A stretch of 10,453 nucleotides of DNA from Verrucomicrobiota bacterium (GTDB taxonomy: Bacteria; Verrucomicrobiota; Verrucomicrobiia; Chthoniobacterales; UBA10450). This document shows, one piece after another, positions 7,115 through 10,453 of the stretch. The notes beneath the pieces were generated by a model. That model ran no database searches, was not told the origin of the DNA, and saw only the letters and a list, made by a program, of their open reading frames with translations. The stretch covers positions 1 to 10,453 of the forward strand of contig QHON01000181.1 of NCBI GenBank assembly GCA_003218815.1, given 5' to 3'. Position numbers and translations under genes: made by a program. Each line of letters begins with the position of its first letter. Position 1 is the stretch's first letter.

Positions 7115-8824
7115 CTAACGAGACTGGGGAATATCCGGAAACAGCTGTGAAATCTGCTCGCGATATTGGGGCTCGGCCTTCGCGGCGGCCTCCGCGAGTT
7201 GTCGACCGAGTTCTGCCTGGCCGAATTCACTTGCAAACGCTGCGCAGCGCCATTGTCGATCTGCCACGTCAGGCGCGCTTGGTTGGATGAATGAGATCGA
7301 AACTGTGAGCAGCGTCTGCGGCGCGAGCTCCGTCCACGTAAGTCGTGCGATACCGTGCGGGAGCTTCAAACTAAGACTCTGATCAGTCACACCGGCTATA
7401 CCAGTGTATTGGGCGCCGCTGCCGTCTGTAAGTGCGCCGGAGAAATGGGCGCCGTTAAGATCGTCGATCAGTTTGTTCTTCCAATCGATCAGCCATTGCG
7501 CTTTTCTTTCTGCTCTTTTTTGTGCCTGTTTCAGCGACGCGTCGCTCAATTGCACATCCTTGATCGCCTCACTCGCTCCAGCGAAATTATAGCGAGCGAT
7601 CTGCTCTCTGTAGTTGGCAAGCGTTGCGTTCCACGAAGCGGTCTCAAGATCGCGAATCTTTCTCCCATTCTCCGCCCGGGTAGCAACACCCGCTGGTTGC
7701 GGACTTACCACGCGACCCGCTGGGCTCTTCTCCTTTCCGTTGAGCTCGACCAACGGACCCGATGGTGCCGGCAACGCCCTGGCCGGAACATTCTCGTGCG
7801 GTTTGCGCGCAAGAAAGAAGATCGCTGTTGCCACCAGCGCGATAAGCAGCGCCCCGGAAATTAAAGACCACCACCGCGGTCGGCTGGGCGCAACCTCGAC
7901 AGGATCCAAGCCCGTGAGCGCGCACTGTGCCCGCTCCATCTCTGACATCAACTCGTCGTAGGACGAAAAACGTCGCGCCGGGTCAGGCGCGATCATGCGC
8001 TGAAAAACGCCGGCTGTCGCCGCAGAAACATCTGGCGCGACAGTTTGCAAATCGAGCGGTCGGCTTTTTAGATCGAGCAGCGCCACGGCCGAATTTGTAT
8101 CGCCTTCAATTGGCGCTTTTCCTGCGACAGCATGGAAAAGAGTTGCGCCGAGACTATAAATATCGCTGCGGAAATCCTCCGGCGCATTGTTTAATCGCTC
8201 TGGCGCGACATAGTATGGCGTGCCCCAAATCTCCTCTCTTGTTTCGGATTTCTGCGTGGCCGCGCCCGCCAGACCGAAGTCGCTGATCTTCGCTGTCTGT
8301 TCGTCGACAAATAAAATGTTGGCTGGCTTCACGTCACGATGAATAAGGCCCTGCCGATATGCTGCACGCAGTCCCTTCGCAACTTGAATGCCGGACTCAA
8401 GCACTTGCTCTTCCGACAACCGATTTCGCTTCTCGATGAGATCATCGAGAGTTCCATGATCAACCAGCTCCATCACAACATAAAATTGGCCATGATCTGT
8501 TCCGGATGAGAAGACCTGTATGACATTGGGATGGTTCACCGAGGCGGCAACACGTGCTTCTTCTCGCAATCGGGAAGTGTGGTCCTTATCGCCGACGAGA
8601 TCTTTGCGCAGCAGTTTCAGCGCCACCAAACGGTCCAAGAGGGTGTCACGCGCCTTATAAACCGTCCCCATTCCACCAAGGCCAAGCGTATCAAGCAGTA
8701 CGAAATGATCGAACGTTCGTTCCACTCGCATTTTTTCACCGCACCTGGGACAGGCCACTCGGGCCAGTGGTTCCGCGTCGGTTGTATCGATCGCCGTGCC
8801 GCAGGCCGGGCATGCCTGTGTCAT
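7115..8824 (-). CDS. Membrane-anchored Ser/Thr protein kinase with N-terminal zinc ribbon
   Basis: This 569-residue Hanks-type kinase would phosphorylate proteins in the cytoplasm and carries an outer domain that may sense a signal. A zinc ribbon comes first (C5, C8, C25, C28 in CPACG and CPRCG). The kinase domain runs from about 40 to 300: glycine loop LGLGGMGTVY (47-56), ATP-binding lysine K70 (VALKLL), HRDVKPAN (162-169) with catalytic D164, DFG (182-184) and APE (207-209). All key residues are present, so it should be active. One membrane span follows at about 319-339 (ISGALLIALVATAIFFLA). The rest (342-569) is extracytoplasmic by prediction: a proline- and lysine-containing linker, a charged helical stretch, and an unrecognised domain ending QLFPDIPQSR. 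No PASTA repeats are present. The ATG has a good ribosome-binding site. It is divergent from rluD and lies about 196 bases upstream of the ClpX-like gene. Confidence 0.93.
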   Translation of the reverse strand: MTQACPACGTAIDTTDAEPLARVACPRCGEKMRVERTFDHFVLLDTLGLGGMGTVYKARDTLLDRLVALKLLRKDLVGDKDHTSRLREEARVAASVNHPNVIQVFSSGTDHGQFYVVMELVDHGTLDDLIEKRNRLSEEQVLESGIQVAKGLRAAYRQGLIHRDVKPANILFVDEQTAKISDFGLAGAATQKSETREEIWGTPYYVAPERLNNAPEDFRSDIYSLGATLFHAVAGKAPIEGDTNSAVALLDLKSRPLDLQTVAPDVSAATAGVFQRMIAPDPARRFSSYDELMSEMERAQCALTGLDPVEVAPSRPRWWSLISGALLIALVATAIFFLARKPHENVPARALPAPSGPLVELNGKEKSPAGRVVSPQPAGVATRAENGRKIRDLETASWNATLANYREQIARYNFAGASEAIKDVQLSDASLKQAQKRAERKAQWLIDWKNKLIDDLNGAHFSGALTDGSGAQYTGIAGVTDQSLSLKLPHGIARLTWTELAPQTLLTVSISFIQPSAPDVADRQWRCAAFASEFGQAELGRQLAEAAAKAEPQYREQISQLFPDIPQSR

Positions 8825-8830
8825 CGCGTG

Positions 8831-8838
8831 CTCCCTTC
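8831..8838 (-). promoter_or_regulatory. Ribosome-binding site of the kinase gene
   Basis: On the minus strand GAAGGGAG lies 6 bases before the ATG at 8824. It is the best Shine-Dalgarno match among the starts in this window and supports that ATG as the kinase start. I could not identify a convincing promoter in the 77-base divergent spacer. Confidence 0.6.
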
Positions 8839-8901
8839 AACAGCCATCGAAACCGACTGTAACATTCAGAGACTTCAGAGCAACGAGATGGCGGCAGTCA
8901 T

Positions 8902-9834
8902 TTGAGAACACCCACGAAAAGCTCAATAACCATCCAATTTGTCGTGCCAGAAAATGAGGCCAAGATTCGTCTTGATCGTTTTTTAGCAAACAAACTTCCG
9001 GAATATTCGCGCTCGCGACTCCAGCAATTGGTCCGGACCGGATTCGTCCGACTGAACGGCGCAACGACGCGACCGCGCCATCTTGTGCGGAGCGGGGATA
9101 AAATCGAGTTGACCGAGGCGCCGCTCGAAAAGATCGACAATCAACCGGAGCCGATTCCTCTCGAGGTTCTATTCGAAGACAAAGATATCATTGTCATCAA
9201 TAAACCGCCGGGGCTCGTCGTCCATCCGGGCGCTGGTCATCGGCAACACACTTTGGTCAACGCATTGCTCAGCCATTGCCCGACCCTCTCGGGAATCGGT
9301 GGCAAAGAGCGACCCGGAATCGTTCATCGTCTCGACAAAGAGACGAGCGGATGTCTTGTCGTAGCGAAAAACGATGGGGCGCATCGAGAATTGTCGAGGC
9401 AATTTGCAGAGCGGTCAGTCGAAAAGATTTATCTCGCCCTCGTCGCCGGAAAATTGCGCAAAGCCGCGGGCGTAATCGAAGAAAAAATTGGCCGACACCC
9501 CGTGCATCGACAACGAATGAGCGTGGCTTCAGCGCGGGGACGCCCGGCCAAGACTGATTATCGCGTCGTTTGCTCAGGGGATCAGGCGAGCCTGGTCGAA
9601 TGCCGGTTGTATAGTGGACGCACCCATCAAATTCGAGTGCATCTTCATCACCTCGGGCACCCAGTGCTCGGCGACAAAGTTTATGCGGCGCACTTAGCGA
9701 AAAATTTCCCGCGACACATGCTGCATGCCTGGAAACTTGGATTTCGAGATCCACGTAGCGGAGATTCGAAAAGCTTCGAAGCGCCGTTACCCGACGATTT
9801 CACGACCGCAATGAAGATGATCCGCGAATCTTAA
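8902..9834 (+). CDS. rluD: RluA/RluD-family 23S rRNA pseudouridine synthase
   Basis: This 310-residue enzyme isomerises specific uridines in RNA; RluD acts on helix 69 of 23S rRNA. An S4 RNA-binding domain occupies about 21-70 (IRLDRFLANKLPEYSRSRLQQLV, read here in parts: IRLDRFLA and SRSRLQQLV). The catalytic domain has NKPPGLVVHPGAGH (100-113), the active-site motif HRLDKETSG (142-150) with catalytic D145, a TDYRVV segment, and the family hallmark SGRTHQIRVHLHHLGHPVLG. The S4 domain plus length favours RluD over RluA; RluC or another specificity cannot be excluded from sequence alone. The start taken is TTG at 8902, since no ATG exists in frame upstream before a stop (TAA at 8860); a GTG at 8944 is a shorter alternative. 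No good ribosome-binding site is visible. A decayed aldo/keto reductase gene follows. Confidence 0.92.
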   Translation: MRTPTKSSITIQFVVPENEAKIRLDRFLANKLPEYSRSRLQQLVRTGFVRLNGATTRPRHLVRSGDKIELTEAPLEKIDNQPEPIPLEVLFEDKDIIVINKPPGLVVHPGAGHRQHTLVNALLSHCPTLSGIGGKERPGIVHRLDKETSGCLVVAKNDGAHRELSRQFAERSVEKIYLALVAGKLRKAAGVIEEKIGRHPVHRQRMSVASARGRPAKTDYRVVCSGDQASLVECRLYSGRTHQIRVHLHHLGHPVLGDKVYAAHLAKNFPRHMLHAWKLGFRDPRSGDSKSFEAPLPDDFTTAMKMIRES

Positions 9835-9904
9835 CGAAATTATAAGACGCGGCTGCTCTAGTTTTTCACAAATCGAAAATCTACATTGCCGGTTCGCATC
9901 TTGG

Positions 9905-10453
9905 TGGGCCAAGCCTGAGTTTCGCGGAATTAGCGGTAAACGAGATTAAGTGCGCCAGGCATGCGAAGGCAGCTTGCGTCGACTCGGGGTGGACGTAATC
10001 GATCTGTATTATCAGCATCGGATCGAGCGCGAATGCCGTTCATCCGATCACCGCGTTGCGTCTCGGCGCCCGCTTCTGACAAGCCGAGAAGAGACGGTCG
10101 GCGCTACGGCGGAGCCGCGAGCTAGGAATCGGTTTTGTTCCCTACAGCCCGCTAGGACGCGGATTTTTGACCGGTAAAATTAAAAAACCGGAGGATTTAC
10201 CGGAAGACGATTTTCGGCTTACGAAACCGCGGTTTCAGGGAGACAATTTTCAGCGCAATCTCGATCTCGTGGGGCGAGTTGGCGAGGTTGCTCGCGAGAA
10301 AAGATGCGCGCCGGCACAGCTCGCGCTCGCCTGGGTGTTGGCACAAGGCGAAGAGATTGTTCCGATTCCGGGAACAAAACGCCGCTAATTTCTCCAGGAA
10401 ACGTCGGTGCACTCGATGTCGATCTTAGCAATGACGATCTGGCTCGCATCGAG
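9905..10453 (+). pseudogene. Decayed aldo/keto reductase (AKR13/Tas-like), 3' end outside window
   Basis: Recognisable aldo/keto reductase fragments occur in the right order but in changing frames. KPEFRGISGKRD ends in TAA (9947-9949) where family members have Tyr, and the same frame resumes as VRQACEGSLRRLGVDVIDLYYQHR. A different frame then gives ANAVHPITAL (from 10029), skipping roughly 45-50 residues usually found between these blocks. A third switch gives PLLTSREETV (10070-10099), then another gives RELGIGFVPYSPLGRGFLTGK and the long stretch to PGTKRR (10116-10385), ending at TAA where lysine is common. After a one-base shift, NVGALDVDLSNDDLARIE reaches the window edge. The N-terminal third with the Asp, Tyr and Lys catalytic residues is missing; only a faint possible remnant (KIYIA, near 9877-9891) is seen after rluD. 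The intact ancestor would be an NADPH-dependent oxidoreductase. With this many lesions it is not functional. Confidence 0.88.

Noticed and set aside
9835..9904. A terminator after rluD, suggested by a TTTTT run near 9861
   Set aside because: No convincing inverted repeat precedes the T run.
9950..10388. Two small open frames that could be read as short genes
   Set aside because: Both are fragments of one aldo/keto reductase whose remaining pieces lie in the other frames; neither would make a complete domain.
1..10453. CRISPR arrays, tRNA or rRNA genes, insertion sequences
   Set aside because: No regularly spaced repeats, cloverleaf-like sequences, rRNA motifs or transposase fragments were recognised on either strand.

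Overview
This is a chromosomal window of bacterial housekeeping and signalling genes, with one decayed gene at the right end. The content suggests a Gram-negative bacterium of the PVC group, most likely a soil Verrucomicrobium. The clues are an Mla/MCE-type lipid transporter (so an outer membrane), a Hanks-type Ser/Thr kinase with an N-terminal zinc ribbon and a single membrane span, a CHASE2-type cyclase relative, and an unusual ClpX-like ATPase. The taxonomic call is an inference; there is no rRNA or marker match here. I see no tRNA, rRNA, CRISPR array, transposase or phage gene.

Layout: (i) 1-1683, plus strand: the 3' part of an MlaF-like ABC ATPase gene, overlapping an MCE-domain substrate-binding protein gene by 4 bases. 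The permease is presumably just outside the left edge. (ii) A hairpin at 1718-1752 separates these from the convergent minus-strand genes. (iii) 1767-6918, minus strand, in transcription order: ClpX-like AAA+ ATPase, degenerate class III nucleotide-cyclase-like membrane protein, recR, an unusual palindromic element made of octamer-like units, lipA, and a family 2 glycosyltransferase. Most junctions are tight (6-base gap, 15-base gap, 4-base overlap), so this may be one or two operons. (iv) 7115-8824, minus strand: a membrane-anchored Ser/Thr protein kinase, separated from the ClpX-like gene by about 196 bases. (v) 8902-9834, plus strand, divergent from the kinase: an RluD-family pseudouridine synthase. 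(vi) 9905-10453, plus strand: a clear aldo/keto reductase pseudogene with stops, frame changes and an internal deletion, running off the right edge.

Functionally, the left genes serve outer-membrane lipid trafficking; lipA makes the lipoyl cofactor of 2-oxoacid dehydrogenases and the glycine cleavage system; recR serves RecFOR recombinational repair; rluD modifies 23S rRNA. The less ordinary items are three. The ClpX-like protein lacks the zinc-binding domain, keeps an IGF ClpP-docking motif and appears to carry a tandem duplication of its AAA+ small domain. The cyclase-like protein has lost several catalytic residues and the CHASE2 sensor. The recR-lipA spacer holds a palindromic element. 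I did not find strong evidence of a wholly new multi-gene system; the ClpX variant is the best lead.
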